The position numbers were made by a program, and so were the translations under genes. A DNA stretch of 64,000 nucleotides from an uncultured Massilia sp. (lineage in GTDB: Bacteria > Pseudomonadota > Gammaproteobacteria > Burkholderiales > Burkholderiaceae_D): NCBI RefSeq assembly GCF_913773735.1, contig NZ_CAJYEB010000015.1, positions 1 to 64,000 on the forward strand. The letters are read 5' to 3'. The notes beneath the pieces are model-generated. The model ran no database searches. It was given only the letters and a program-made list of their open reading frames with translations, and was not told where the DNA came from. How positions within the stretch are numbered: position 1 is the first letter of the stretch; every line of letters begins with the position of its first letter. Shown here piece by piece: positions 27,818-38,530 of the stretch.

Positions 27818-29293
27818 CTAGACACCGTCGGGCGCGCGTTGGTGCCAGTCCGTGACCTGCTGGTACTGGTGCGCGATGTTCAGCAGCTTCGCTTCGGCAA
27901 AGTAGTTGCCGATGATTTGCAGGCCAACCGGGCGCTTGGCGTTCTTCTCCCCCTGGCCGAAGCCGACCGGGATCGACATGCCGGGCAGGCCGGCCAGGCT
28001 GGTCGACAGCGTGAAGATGTCGGCCAGGTAGTTGGCCACCGGGTCGTCGGCCTTGGCGCCCAGGTCCCAGGCGACGGTCGGGGCCACCGGGCCCATGATC
28101 ACGTCGCACTTGTCCCTGAAGGCGGCCTGGAAGTCGTCGGCGATCAGGCGGCGGATCTTCTGCGCCTGCACGTAGTAGGCGTCGTAGTAGCCGTGGCACA
28201 GCACGTAGGTGCCGACCATGATGCGGCGCTGGACTTCCTTGCCGAAGCCCTGGGCGCGCGTCTTCTTGTACATGTCCTGCAGGTCGGTGTACTCCGGCGC
28301 GCGGTAGCCGTAGCGCACGCCGTCGAAGCGCGACAGGTTGGACGAGGCCTCGGCCGGGGCGATGATGTAGTACACCGGGATCGACAGCGCCGTCTTCGGC
28401 AGCGAGATCTCGACCAGGGTCGCGCCCAGCTTGACGAATTCGTCGAGCGCGGCGCGCACGGCCTGTTCGACGTCGGCCGCCAGGCCTTCGCCGAAGTATT
28501 CCTTGGGCACGCCGATGCGCAGGCCGGTCAGCGGTTGGTGCAGGTCGCGCGCGAAATCCTCGCGCACGTTGCCCTGCTCGACGGTGAGGCTGGTCGAGTC
28601 GCGCTCGTCGAAGCCGGCCATCTCGTTCAGCAGCAGCGCGCAATCCTCGGCGGTGCGCGCCATCGGGCCGCCCTGGTCGAGCGAGGAGGCGAACGCGATC
28701 ATGCCGAAGCGCGACACGCGGCCGTAGGTCGGCTTGATGCCGGTGATGCCGCAGAACGCGGCCGGCTGGCGGATCGAGCCGCCGGTATCGGTGCCGGTCG
28801 CGGCCGGCGCCAGGCGCGCGGCGACCGCGGCGGCCGAGCCGCCCGAGGAGCCGCCCGGCACGGCCAGCGCGTCCCAGGGATTCCTGACGGCGCCGAAGGC
28901 CGAGTTCTCGTTCGAGGAACCCATGGCGAACTCGTCGCAGTTCAGCTTGCCCAGCGTGACCATGCCGGCGTCGGCGAACTTGCCGACCACGGTGGCGTCG
29001 AACGGGCTGACGTAGTTGCCCAGCATCTTCGAGGCCGCCGTCGAGCGCCAGCCGCGGGTGACGAAGATGTCCTTGTGCGCGATCGGGATGCCGGTCAGCG
29101 GGCCGGCCAGGCCGGCGGCCAGGCGCTCGTCGGCCGCCCTGGCCTGGGCCAGCGACAGTTCCTCGTTCACGTCCAGGAAGGCGTTGTGGCCGCTGGCCGC
29201 GATGCGGTCGAGGTAGTGCCGGGTCAGCTCGGTCGCCGAGACTTGTTTCGCGTGCAGGAGCGTGGACAGCTCCTTGATGGTCTTGTTATGCAT
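27818..29293 (-). CDS. gatA: Asp-tRNA(Asn)/Glu-tRNA(Gln) amidotransferase subunit A
   Basis: This 491-residue amidase releases ammonia from glutamine for GatB. The Ser-cisSer-Lys triad is present: Lys74 ([10 protein letters not shown]), Ser149 ([10 protein letters not shown]) and Ser173 ([11 protein letters not shown]). [14 protein letters not shown] and [13 protein letters not shown] are also conserved. ATG 29293 lies 22 bases after the gatC stop. The GatCAB complex implies that the cell forms Gln-tRNA(Gln), Asn-tRNA(Asn) or both indirectly. Confidence 0.96.
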   Translation of the reverse strand: MHNKTIKELSTLLHAKQVSATELTRHYLDRIAASGHNAFLDVNEELSLAQARAADERLAAGLAGPLTGIPIAHKDIFVTRGWRSTAASKMLGNYVSPFDATVVGKFADAGMVTLGKLNCDEFAMGSSNENSAFGAVRNPWDALAVPGGSSGGSAAAVAARLAPAATGTDTGGSIRQPAAFCGITGIKPTYGRVSRFGMIAFASSLDQGGPMARTAEDCALLLNEMAGFDERDSTSLTVEQGNVREDFARDLHQPLTGLRIGVPKEYFGEGLAADVEQAVRAALDEFVKLGATLVEISLPKTALSIPVYYIIAPAEASSNLSRFDGVRYGYRAPEYTDLQDMYKKTRAQGFGKEVQRRIMVGTYVLCHGYYDAYYVQAQKIRRLIADDFQAAFRDKCDVIMGPVAPTVAWDLGAKADDPVANYLADIFTLSTSLAGLPGMSIPVGFGQGEKNAKRPVGLQIIGNYFAEAKLLNIAHQYQQVTDWHQRAPDGV

Positions 29294-29315
29294 GATTGAC
29301 GACGTTCCCTGCTGG

Positions 29316-29615
29316 TTATTCGATAACTTTGGGCACCAGGTACAGGCCGTCCTGGGCTTTCGGCGCCGGGGCCTGGTAATCCTCGCGGCGGTTTTCCTCG
29401 GTGACCACGTCGTCGCGCAGGCGCAGCGGCTGCGCCATGATGGCGGACAACGGTTGCGACAGCGGCGCAACGCCGCTGGTGTCCACGGCCTGCATCTGCT
29501 CGGCCAGGGCAAAGATCCCGTTCAGCTCGTTCAGGGCGATTTCGGCGTGAGCCTCGTCCATATCGAGCTGGGCCAGGTTGGCAATCCGTTTTACGTCTGA
29601 AAGTGTCAGGGACAT
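29316..29615 (-). CDS. gatC: Asp-tRNA(Asn)/Glu-tRNA(Gln) amidotransferase subunit C
   Basis: This 99-residue stabilising subunit starts [21 protein letters not shown]. The middle [29 protein letters not shown] is the belt that wraps GatA, and the ending [11 protein letters not shown] is typical. It is the first gene of gatCAB, transcribed away from mreB across a 390-base gap. Confidence 0.95.
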   Translation of the reverse strand: MSLTLSDVKRIANLAQLDMDEAHAEIALNELNGIFALAEQMQAVDTSGVAPLSQPLSAIMAQPLRLRDDVVTEENRREDYQAPAPKAQDGLYLVPKVIE

Positions 29616-29761
29616 GGCAAATGGCGCGGCCGGGGCCGCGTTCGAAAGATGAATATGCAGATAATGAAATTTGGATAACGGCGCGCTAAAGCCGATAAAA
29701 GCTTGGTAATGCCGTCGATCTCGCCTGCCGATTTGGGGGCGAATCCACCCGTTTTTCAGCG

Positions 29762-29788
29762 TTTAATCGACAAATTATAAGGTAGAAT
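29762..29788 (+). promoter_or_regulatory. possible sigma-70 promoter for the mreB leader
   Basis: TTTAAT at 29762 and TAGAAT at 29783, 15 bases apart, lie in the most AT-rich part of the gatC-mreB gap. The -35 is weak, so the call is tentative. It would give a leader of about 210 bases before mreB. Confidence 0.35.
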
Positions 29789-29798
29789 GGCGGGCTAA

Positions 29799-31049
<1,251 letters not shown>

Positions 31050-31169
31050 TCGCGCGGGTACATGGCGCGGGCAGCGTGTGCGGCGATCCCGCATGCCTGC
31101 CCGCGTTTCGACTTTGGCGCACGGCGCCGTCATTGACGTTGGCGCGGCGCGCCCGCATTATTGGAAGTC

Positions 31170-32348
31170 ATGGAATACAGTCCTCCGCCGCTGTTCAAGC
31201 AAGGCGCCCCCGCAAGGGTCAAGGTGACGGTGTTCGCTCTGATCTCGATTGCACTGCTCGTGGTCGACGCGCGCTTCCACACGCTCGCCGCCGTCCGCCA
31301 GGTGGCGGCCACGGTGCTGTACCCGCTCCAGATGGCCGCCCTGGCCCCGCGCGACGCGCTGGCCGGCATGGGCGACTATTTTTCCTCGATCTCCGCGCTG
31401 CAGAAGGAAGTGCATGAGCTCAAGAGCCAGCAGGTGGCGCTGGCCCAGGCCATGCAGCAGGCCCAGCTCCAGATGGCCGAGAACGCCCAGCTGCGCAAGC
31501 TGATGGACGCGCGCGAGCACCTGCCGGTGCACTCGATGATGAGCGAGATCCTGTACGACGCGCGCGACCCGTCGACGCGCCGCGTGGTGCTCGACCGCGG
31601 CGCGCGCAACGGCGTCAAGCTCGGCCTGCCCGTGATCGACAATGCCGGCGTGGTCGGCCAGGTCACGCGCGTGTTCCCGTTCACCTCCGAAGTCACGCTG
31701 CTGACCGACAAGGAGCAGGCGATTCCCGTGCAGGTGCTGCGCAGCGGCCTGCGCAGCGTCGCCTACGGCCGCGGCCACTCCGGCCTGCTCGACCTGCGCT
31801 TCGTGGCGCCCAACGCCGACATCCAGGTCGGCGACGTGCTGGTCACCTCGGGCCTGGACGGCATGTACCCGGCCGGCCTGGCCGTCGCCAAGGTGATCCA
31901 GGTCGAGAACGTGGCCCAGGGCGCCTTCGGCCGCGTGATCTGCCAGCCGCTGGCCGGCATCGACCGCCACCGCCAGCTCCTGATCGTGATGTCCGACCAG
32001 CCGGCCGTGCCGCGCCCCGAAGACGCCCACAAGACGAACGGCAGCGCGGCGTCGCGCCGCAACCTGCCGAAGATGGAGCCGGTCCCGGCCCCGCCGCTGC
32101 AGCCGCAGCCTCTGCCGCCGGCGAATGCGCCCGCCGCCGCCGGCCAGGCGGCGCCTTCCGGCGCGCCGGCCGCGGGCGCCGCCCCGGCGGCGACCGGCAC
32201 GACGCCCCCGGCGGGCGGGCGGCCCGCCACCGCACCTGCCGCACCCGCCGCCGCCGCACCCGCCGCCGGCGTTCCCGCGGCGACCGGCCCGGCCGCGCGC
32301 ACCCCGGCGCCGGCGCGCCAGACCGCGACCCCGAAGGAGGGCGGCTGA
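31170..32348 (+). CDS. mreC: rod shape-determining protein MreC
   Basis: This 392-residue protein has a single membrane helix near residues 20-40 and a coiled coil (SSISALQKEVHELKSQQVALAQAMQQ). The periplasmic beta-barrel domains of MreC follow (LDRGARNGVKLGLPVID, GVVGQVTRVFPFTSEVTLLTD, VGDVLVTSGLDGMYPAGLAVAKV). The last 100 residues are Pro/Ala-rich and probably disordered, longer than in E. coli. ATG 31170 is preferred to TTG 31161. Its stop overlaps the mreD start by one base. It links MreB to PBP2. Confidence 0.95.
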   Translation: MEYSPPPLFKQGAPARVKVTVFALISIALLVVDARFHTLAAVRQVAATVLYPLQMAALAPRDALAGMGDYFSSISALQKEVHELKSQQVALAQAMQQAQLQMAENAQLRKLMDAREHLPVHSMMSEILYDARDPSTRRVVLDRGARNGVKLGLPVIDNAGVVGQVTRVFPFTSEVTLLTDKEQAIPVQVLRSGLRSVAYGRGHSGLLDLRFVAPNADIQVGDVLVTSGLDGMYPAGLAVAKVIQVENVAQGAFGRVICQPLAGIDRHRQLLIVMSDQPAVPRPEDAHKTNGSAASRRNLPKMEPVPAPPLQPQPLPPANAPAAAGQAAPSGAPAAGAAPAATGTTPPAGGRPATAPAAPAAAAPAAGVPAATGPAARTPAPARQTATPKEGG

Positions 32349-32869
32349 TGGCCTCGTCGACCCGACCGCATTACATCCTGCTGCCGGTCAGCCCGCTGTT
32401 CATCGCCTTCAGCCTGGTCTGCGCCTTCATGCTCAACCTGCTGCCCTGGGGCCGCTGGGTCGGCGCGCCGGACTTCGTCGCGCTGGTGCTGGTGTTCTGG
32501 GGCATCCACCAGCCGCGCAAGGTCGGCATCGGCATCGCGTTCTGCATGGGCCTGCTGATGGACGTGCACGACGCCACGCTGCTGGGCGAGAACGCGCTGG
32601 CCTACACGCTGCTGTCCTACCTGGCGATCATGATCCACCGGCGCGTGCTGTGGTTCCCGCTCTTGACCCAGGCGATGCACGTGTTCCCGCTGCTGCTGCT
32701 GACCCAGTCGATCCAGGTGCTGGTGCGTTTCTTCGTGACCGGCCGCTTCCCGGGCTGGCTGTATTTCATCGAAAGCGTGATCGCGGTGGCCCTGTGGCCG
32801 CTCATCACCTGGCTGCTGCTGGCGCCACAGCGCCGCGCCGTCGACAAGGACCATACGCGTCCGATCTGA
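32348..32869 (+). CDS. mreD: rod shape-determining protein MreD
   Basis: This 173-residue polytopic inner-membrane protein has about five or six hydrophobic helices. LLPWGRWVGAPDFVALVLVFW and GIAFCMGLLMDVHDATLLGENALAYTLLSYLA are characteristic. Its ATG shares a base with the mreC TGA, so translation is coupled. Confidence 0.93.
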   Translation: MASSTRPHYILLPVSPLFIAFSLVCAFMLNLLPWGRWVGAPDFVALVLVFWGIHQPRKVGIGIAFCMGLLMDVHDATLLGENALAYTLLSYLAIMIHRRVLWFPLLTQAMHVFPLLLLTQSIQVLVRFFVTGRFPGWLYFIESVIAVALWPLITWLLLAPQRRAVDKDHTRPI

Positions 32870-32887
32870 CCGAACCTCTTTGCCTGA

Positions 32888-34846
32888 ATGACCGAGCTTA
32901 ACGACAGCGACCGCGAGATCCACCGGTTCCGCATGCGCCTGACGGCGCTGATGCTCTTCATCTTCGTCTGCTTCGGCCTGCTCGTCGCGCGCTGGGTGTG
33001 GCTGCAGGTGATCAAGCACGAGCAGTACATGTCCCAGGCCGAGGACAACCGCATCGCGCTGGTGCCGATCGTCCCCAACCGCGGCCTGATCGTCGACCGC
33101 AACGGCGTGGTCCTGGCCAGCAACTATTCGGCCTACACGCTCGAGATCACACCGTCCAAGCTGGAGGCCAACCTCGATTCCGTGATCGACGAACTGGCCA
33201 AGCTGGTCGCCATCGAGCCGAAGGACCGGAAGCGCTTCAAGCGCCTGATGGAAGAGTCGAAGAACTTCGCCAGCATCCCGATCCGCAACCGCCTGACCGA
33301 CGACGAAGTCGCGCGCTTCACGGCGCAGCGCTTCCGCTTCCCCGGCGTCGAGGTGCAGGCGCGCCTGTTCCGCCAGTACCCGCTGGGCGAAGTGGCCTCG
33401 CACGTGATCGGCTACATCGGCCGCATCAACCAGCGCGAGGCCAAGGCCATCGAGGACGACGAGGACACGACGGTGGCCGCCAACTACAACGGCACCGACC
33501 ACATCGGCAAGGAAGGCCTGGAAAAGAGCTACGAGCGCCAGCTGCACGGCCAGACCGGCTACGAGGAAGTCGAGCGCTCGGCGGGCGGGCGCGCGATCCG
33601 CACGCTGTCGCGCCGCGCCCCGGTCCCGGGCAGCAACCTGATCCTGTCGATCGACATCGAGCTGCAGAAGGTGGTCGAGGAAGCGTTCGGCGACTTCCGC
33701 GGCGCCCTGGTCGCGATCGAGCCCGAGACCGGCGACGTGCTGGCCTACGTGTCGCGTCCCGGCTTCGACCCCAACCTGTTCGTCGACGGCATCGACACCC
33801 AGAGCTGGAACGAGCTGAATACCTCGCTCGACCGGCCGCTGATGAACCGCCCGCTGTCCGGCACCTATCCGCCCGGCTCGACCTTCAAGCCGTTCATGGC
33901 GCTGGCCGCGCTGGAGCTGGGCAAGCGCCGCCCGGAGCAGGGCATCAGCGACGCCGGCTTCTTCATGCTGGGCGGGCACCGTTTCAACGACGACAAGCCG
34001 GGCGGCCACGGCTACGTCGACATGTACCGTTCGATCGTGATGTCCTGCGACACCTATTACTACCAGCTCGGCAACGACATGGGGATCGACGCCATCAGCG
34101 GCTTCATGAAGCAGTTCGGCTTCGGCCAGCCCACCGGGATCGACCTCGAGCACGAGAAGAGCGGCGTGCTGCCTTCGCAGGAATGGAAGCGCGAGCGCTT
34201 CAAGCGCAACCGCGCGGCGCAGAAGTGGGTCGGCGGCGACACGATCTCGGTATCGATCGGCCAGGGCTTCAACAACTACACGATGCTGCAACTGGCGCAC
34301 GCGGTGGCGACGCTGGCCAACAATGGCGTGCTGATGAAGCCGCACCTGGTCAAGATGGTCGAGGACGGCGGCACCCGCCAGCGCAGCCTGACGGTGCCGA
34401 AGGAATCGGGCCGCATCCCGCTCAAGCAGGAAAACATCGACGTCATCAAGCGCGCCATGGTCGGCGTGATCAACGACCAGAGCGGCACCGGCTTCATCCC
34501 GTTCCGCAACGCCGGCTACGTCGCCGGCGGCAAGACCGGCACCGCGCAGGTGGTGGGCCTGAAGGGCGCCAAGTACAACCACAACATGACGCCGGAACGG
34601 CTGCGCGACAATGCGCTGTTCACCGCGTTCGCCCCGGCCGACAAGCCGCGCATCGCGATCGCGATGGTGGTCGAGAACGCCGGTTTCGGTTCGACCTACG
34701 CGGCGCCGATCGCGCGCAAGGCGCTCGACTATTACCTGCTCGGCAAACGCCCGGGCGACAAGGCCAGGCCGGCCGCTCCCGCGCCCGCACCCGCACCCGA
34801 TGCGGCGGCGGCGGCGGCGCCAGGGGCGGCCGGCAACGTGGAGTAA
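32888..34846 (+). CDS. mrdA: penicillin-binding protein 2 (peptidoglycan transpeptidase)
   Basis: This 652-residue class B PBP of the elongasome has an N-terminal membrane helix near residues 18-40 and a pedestal domain (IVPNRGLIVDRNGVVLASNY). The transpeptidase domain carries the nucleophile Ser331 in PPGSTFKPF, an SxN-equivalent at MSCDTYYYQLG and the KTG box at AGGKTGTAQVV. The C-terminus ends in an Ala/Pro tail. It crosslinks new strands together with RodA from the next gene, four bases later. Confidence 0.96.
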   Translation: MTELNDSDREIHRFRMRLTALMLFIFVCFGLLVARWVWLQVIKHEQYMSQAEDNRIALVPIVPNRGLIVDRNGVVLASNYSAYTLEITPSKLEANLDSVIDELAKLVAIEPKDRKRFKRLMEESKNFASIPIRNRLTDDEVARFTAQRFRFPGVEVQARLFRQYPLGEVASHVIGYIGRINQREAKAIEDDEDTTVAANYNGTDHIGKEGLEKSYERQLHGQTGYEEVERSAGGRAIRTLSRRAPVPGSNLILSIDIELQKVVEEAFGDFRGALVAIEPETGDVLAYVSRPGFDPNLFVDGIDTQSWNELNTSLDRPLMNRPLSGTYPPGSTFKPFMALAALELGKRRPEQGISDAGFFMLGGHRFNDDKPGGHGYVDMYRSIVMSCDTYYYQLGNDMGIDAISGFMKQFGFGQPTGIDLEHEKSGVLPSQEWKRERFKRNRAAQKWVGGDTISVSIGQGFNNYTMLQLAHAVATLANNGVLMKPHLVKMVEDGGTRQRSLTVPKESGRIPLKQENIDVIKRAMVGVINDQSGTGFIPFRNAGYVAGGKTGTAQVVGLKGAKYNHNMTPERLRDNALFTAFAPADKPRIAIAMVVENAGFGSTYAAPIARKALDYYLLGKRPGDKARPAAPAPAPAPDAAAAAAPGAAGNVE

Positions 34847-34849
34847 GCG

Positions 34850-35965
34850 ATGGCACACATTCCCGAACGGCGCTCGCTGTGGCGCCGCATCAAGCCGTAT
34901 CTCGTCGTGTTCGACGGGCCGCTGGCGATGATCCTGTTCCTGCTGTTCTCGGCGGGCACCCTGACCATGAGCTCGGCCGGCCACGACTTCCCGGGCCGCA
35001 TGGAAGGGCAGATGCGCAACATCCTGCTGTCCTTCATCGTGATGTGGGTGGCCGCCAACATCCCGCCGCAGATGCTGTTGCGGCTCGCGGTGCCGATCTA
35101 CACCTTCGGCGTCACCCTGCTGGTCGCGGTGGCCCTGTTCGGCATCATCAAGAAGGGCGCGCGGCGCTGGCTGCACGTGGGCGTCGACATCCAGCCGTCC
35201 GAGATCATGAAGATCGCCACGCCGCTGATGCTGGCCTGGTACTTCCAGACCCGCGCCGGGCTGGTGAAATGGCATTCCTTCGTCGTCGGGGCGGTGCTGC
35301 TGCTGATCCCGTTCACGCTGATCGCCAAGCAGCCCGACCTCGGCACCGCGCTGCTGGTGGGCGGCTCCGGCTTCTTCGTGATCTTCCTGGCCGGCCTGTC
35401 GTGGAAGGCGCTGGCGGTGCTGGCCATGGGCGGCGCGGCGAGCCTGCCGGTGGCCTGGTCGATGCTGCACGACTACCAGCGCGAGCGCGTGATGACGCTG
35501 ATCGACCCGACCTCCGATCCGCTCGGCAAGGGCTTCCACATCATCCAGTCGGTGATCGCGATCGGCTCCGGCGGCGTCTCCGGCAAGGGCTACATGAAGG
35601 GCACGCAGGCCTACCTGGAATTCATCCCGGAGCGCACCACCGACTTCATCTTTTCGGTGTACTCGGAGGAGTTCGGCCTGGTCGGCAACCTGGTGCTGCT
35701 GTTCCTCTACCTGCTGCTGATCGGACGCGGGCTGATGATCGCCGCGAACGCCCCGAACCTGTTCACGCGCCTGCTCGCCGGCGCGCTGTCGATGATGTTT
35801 TTCATGTACGCCTTCGTCAACATGGGGATGGTCAGCGGCATCCTGCCGGTGGTCGGCGTTCCCCTTCCGTTCATGAGCTATGGCGGAACGGCGCTGATTA
35901 CATTGGGTCTCGGCAGTGGTATATTGATGAGCATTCAACGGCACCGCAAGCTGGTGCAGACCTGA
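34850..35965 (+). CDS. rodA: rod shape-determining protein RodA (SEDS glycosyltransferase)
   Basis: This 371-residue SEDS polymerase has about ten membrane helices. ARRWLHVGVDIQPSEIMKI, KQPDLGTALLVGGSG, the conserved periplasmic segment with Asp in LIDPTSDPLGKGFHIIQS, YLEFIPERTTDFIFSVYSEEFGLVG and VPLPFMSYGGTALI are all intact. It polymerises glycan strands in complex with PBP2. RlpA follows 15 bases later. Confidence 0.96.
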   Translation: MAHIPERRSLWRRIKPYLVVFDGPLAMILFLLFSAGTLTMSSAGHDFPGRMEGQMRNILLSFIVMWVAANIPPQMLLRLAVPIYTFGVTLLVAVALFGIIKKGARRWLHVGVDIQPSEIMKIATPLMLAWYFQTRAGLVKWHSFVVGAVLLLIPFTLIAKQPDLGTALLVGGSGFFVIFLAGLSWKALAVLAMGGAASLPVAWSMLHDYQRERVMTLIDPTSDPLGKGFHIIQSVIAIGSGGVSGKGYMKGTQAYLEFIPERTTDFIFSVYSEEFGLVGNLVLLFLYLLLIGRGLMIAANAPNLFTRLLAGALSMMFFMYAFVNMGMVSGILPVVGVPLPFMSYGGTALITLGLGSGILMSIQRHRKLVQT

Positions 35966-35980
35966 AGATGACAACCTGAT

Positions 35981-37015
35981 ATGAAAAAGAACGCAATGGC
36001 CGTTCCGAGGTTGCTTCCCGCGGTCATTGCGTCATTGGCAATGATCACCGGCTGCACGACCACGGAAACCGGCGAACACAAGAGCCTCATCCCGCTCCCC
36101 TGGAAGCACAAGGTCACCGCCAACCACGGCGGCCCGAACGACCTGCCCAAGCTCCCCGCGGCCGGTTCCGGACGCGGCGGCTACTACCAGGACGACGGTC
36201 CCGGCGCGAATCCCCCGCCCGGCCTGCGCGACCTGCCCGACGCCGTCGTCAAGTACGAACCCTACGCCAAGTTCGCCAACCGTCCCTACACGGTGTTCGG
36301 CACCACCTACACGCCGCTGCTGAACGACGAGCCGTACAGCCAGCGCGGCGTCGCCAGCTGGTACGGGGTCAAGTTCCACGGCCAGCGCACCTCGTCCGGC
36401 GAACCCTACGACATGTACAAGATGACGGCGGCGCATCCGACGCTGCCGATCCCCTCGTACGCGCGCATCACCAGCATCGAGACGGGCCAGTCCGTCGTCG
36501 TGCGCATCAACGACCGCGGGCCGTTCCACGCCGACCGCCTGATCGACGTCTCGTACACGGCGGCGCTCAAGCTCGGCCTGCTCGGCAAGGGCAGCCACCA
36601 GGTCCAGGTCGACCGCCTGTTCCCGGACGACGGCACCCGCATCGCGGCCGTGCGGCGCGCGGCCGCGTCCGAGGCCCAGGCGCTGCCGCCGCCGGACATC
36701 GCCGCCCTCATGCTCGAGGACCGCATGCAGATGGACAGCGCGGCCGTCGCCCGCCCGCAGCCGCAGCCGCAGGCCGTAGCGGCTGCCGCCAGCGGTTTCT
36801 ACCTGCAGCTCGGGGCCTTCGGCCGCGACGGCAAGGCCGAGGAAATGAGCGCGCTGCTCAAGCAGTCCGGCGTCGAGGGGGCACTGGAAGTGGTCCGCTC
36901 GGGCAACCTGAACCGCCTGTACTGCGGCCCGTACCCGACCCGCGCGATGGCGCAGGAAGCGGCGCGCGCCCTGCCGTCCTCGCTCGGTCTCAAGCCCATC
37001 GTCGTGCGGCGCTGA
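35981..37015 (+). CDS. rlpA: RlpA-like lipoprotein lytic transglycosylase with SPOR domain
   Basis: This 344-residue lipoprotein has the lipobox MITGC, with Cys25 as the lipidated residue. The double-psi beta-barrel domain contains GVASWYGVKFHGQRTSSGEPYDM, AHPTLPIPSYARIT and VVRINDRGPFHADRLIDVSY with the catalytic-type Asp. A SPOR domain ends the protein (GFYLQLGAFGRDGKAEEM to LKPIVVRR). RlpA cuts denuded glycan strands at septa and acts at the outer membrane. It ends the mre-mrd run. Confidence 0.93.
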   Translation: MKKNAMAVPRLLPAVIASLAMITGCTTTETGEHKSLIPLPWKHKVTANHGGPNDLPKLPAAGSGRGGYYQDDGPGANPPPGLRDLPDAVVKYEPYAKFANRPYTVFGTTYTPLLNDEPYSQRGVASWYGVKFHGQRTSSGEPYDMYKMTAAHPTLPIPSYARITSIETGQSVVVRINDRGPFHADRLIDVSYTAALKLGLLGKGSHQVQVDRLFPDDGTRIAAVRRAAASEAQALPPPDIAALMLEDRMQMDSAAVARPQPQPQAVAAAASGFYLQLGAFGRDGKAEEMSALLKQSGVEGALEVVRSGNLNRLYCGPYPTRAMAQEAARALPSSLGLKPIVVRR

Positions 37016-37046
37016 GCGCCCGTGCCGCCAGTGCGCGGCGCGGCCG

Positions 37047-37790
37047 TCAGGAGCAGTCCCTGACGTCGACGTCGTAGCGTTCGGCGTAGCCGGCCACGCG
37101 CTTGCGCGTGGGAGCGTCGAGGGCGCGCAGCCTGAAGACGTAGTGCGTGGTCTGCGGGCCGCGCGGGGTGATGCGGGCGCTGCGCACGCCCTGCTTGTTC
37201 AGCTGGGCCAGCATGGCCTGGGCGCCGGCCTCGGTCTTGAAGACGCCCAGCGAGATCGCGTACTTCAGCGGCGAGTCGCCCTGCAGCACGTAGAAATTGG
37301 TCACGCCCAGCTGGCGCAGTTCGTTCGACTTGCGTTCGGCGCCTTCCTTGCCGCCCTGGGGCGGGATGTTGACGAGCCAGCTCGTGACGTCCTGCGCCTG
37401 CACGTTCTCGCGCGCCACGCGCTCGCCCAGGTCGAGCGCGGCCAGGCGCGTCTCGAAGCGGCGCGCGTCGCTCGCGTCGAACGGACCGATCTCGGTGCAG
37501 GCGAAGGCCGGCGCCGCGGCGGCGGCCGGCGCTGGCGCCGGGGCAGGCGTCGCCGGTGCCGCGGGCGCATCCTGCGCCGGGCCGGATGGCGCCGGCGCGG
37601 CGCGGGCGGCGGCTTGCGCCTGTTCCCCGGTCAGCAGCGTCATCTTGGCCGTGTTGAACTGGCGCTTCAGGCGCGCCGGCTCGTGCTCGTTGCCGCGGGC
37701 CGCGCCGAGGTAGCCCTGGCCGTAGGCGAACAGGAGGGCGTTCAGGATCAGGAGGGACCAGAAGGCGAATCGTAGCAAGGCGTTCCTCAA
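37047..37790 (-). CDS. SPOR domain protein with N-terminal membrane anchor
   Basis: This 247-residue protein has one N-terminal helix (FAFWSLLILNALLFAYGQGYLG), a Pro/Ala linker and a C-terminal SPOR-like domain (YVLQGDSPLKYAISLGVFKTEAGAQAML ... TTHYVFRLRAL). SPOR domains bind denuded peptidoglycan, so a role in septal or sidewall maturation is expected. Its start overlaps the coaX stop by four bases, and it is last in the dsbA-birA-coaX run. Confidence 0.82.
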   Translation of the reverse strand: MRNALLRFAFWSLLILNALLFAYGQGYLGAARGNEHEPARLKRQFNTAKMTLLTGEQAQAAARAAPAPSGPAQDAPAAPATPAPAPAPAAAAAPAFACTEIGPFDASDARRFETRLAALDLGERVARENVQAQDVTSWLVNIPPQGGKEGAERKSNELRQLGVTNFYVLQGDSPLKYAISLGVFKTEAGAQAMLAQLNKQGVRSARITPRGPQTTHYVFRLRALDAPTRKRVAGYAERYDVDVRDCS

Positions 37791-38515
37791 TCGGTGGCGA
37801 GGGCGGGGACGGCCGCGTGCAGGCCGACCAGCACGATATTATCCAGCATCCGGTGCGCCACCGTCAGCAGCGGCGCCACGCTGGCGGCGGCGCCGCCGGA
37901 GACGATGCACAGTTCGGCCGGCAGCGCCGCGCAGGCGCGCTCGATGGCGCCGGCCTGGGCCGACAGGCAGCCAGACAGGATCGCATCGCTGGTGTGGTCG
38001 GCGAAGGTCGGCGGCAGGGCGCCCGGCGCCACCTGCGGCAGCTGGGCCGTGCCGCGCGCCAGCGCGCCGAGCATCAGGCCCAGGCCGGGCAGGATCATCC
38101 CGCCCAGGAAGTCGCCGCCGGCACTGACGGCATCGACGGTCGTGGCGGTGCCGCAGGTCGCGACGACGAGCGCCTTGCCGGGCGCCAGCGTGCGCGCGCC
38201 GAGCGCCGCCGCGAAGCGGTCGCTGCCGAGCTGGGCGGGATTGCGGTAGCGGTTGCGCAGGCCCGCCAGTTCGGCGCGCGCCGCGAACCACGTGGGCGCC
38301 ACCGGCAGCACGGCTTCCAGCTGCGCCGCCATCGCCGGGCCGGCCACGTTCGAGACGATGGCGCGCGCGATGCCCTGCGCCGCCCAGGCGGCGCGCAGGC
38401 GCTCCAGTCCGGCGTGCGGCACGGCGCCGTGCGCGGCCCAGTCGCCGGGCGCGGCGGCGGCGTGCGCGATGGCCCACTTGATGCGGGTATTGCCCGCGTC
38501 GACCAGCAGCAGCAT
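37787..38515 (-). CDS. coaX: type III pantothenate kinase
   Basis: This 242-residue ASKHA-fold kinase catalyses the first step of CoA synthesis. The phosphate motif LLLVDAGNTRIKWA, the middle LGSDRFAAALGA, the CGTATTVDAV motif with GGMILPGLGLML, and DAILSGCLSAQAGAI are present. It lies 15 bases after birA and overlaps the SPOR gene. The birA-coaX pairing is frequent in betaproteobacteria. Confidence 0.95.
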   Translation of the reverse strand: MLLLVDAGNTRIKWAIAHAAAAPGDWAAHGAVPHAGLERLRAAWAAQGIARAIVSNVAGPAMAAQLEAVLPVAPTWFAARAELAGLRNRYRNPAQLGSDRFAAALGARTLAPGKALVVATCGTATTVDAVSAGGDFLGGMILPGLGLMLGALARGTAQLPQVAPGALPPTFADHTSDAILSGCLSAQAGAIERACAALPAELCIVSGGAAASVAPLLTVAHRMLDNIVLVGLHAAVPALATD

Positions 38516-38530
38516 GGCGGCTCCTTTCGC

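Noticed and set aside
31763..35974. 1403-codon minus-strand frame across mreC to rodA
   Set aside because: Antisense shadow of four firmly identified cell-shape genes.
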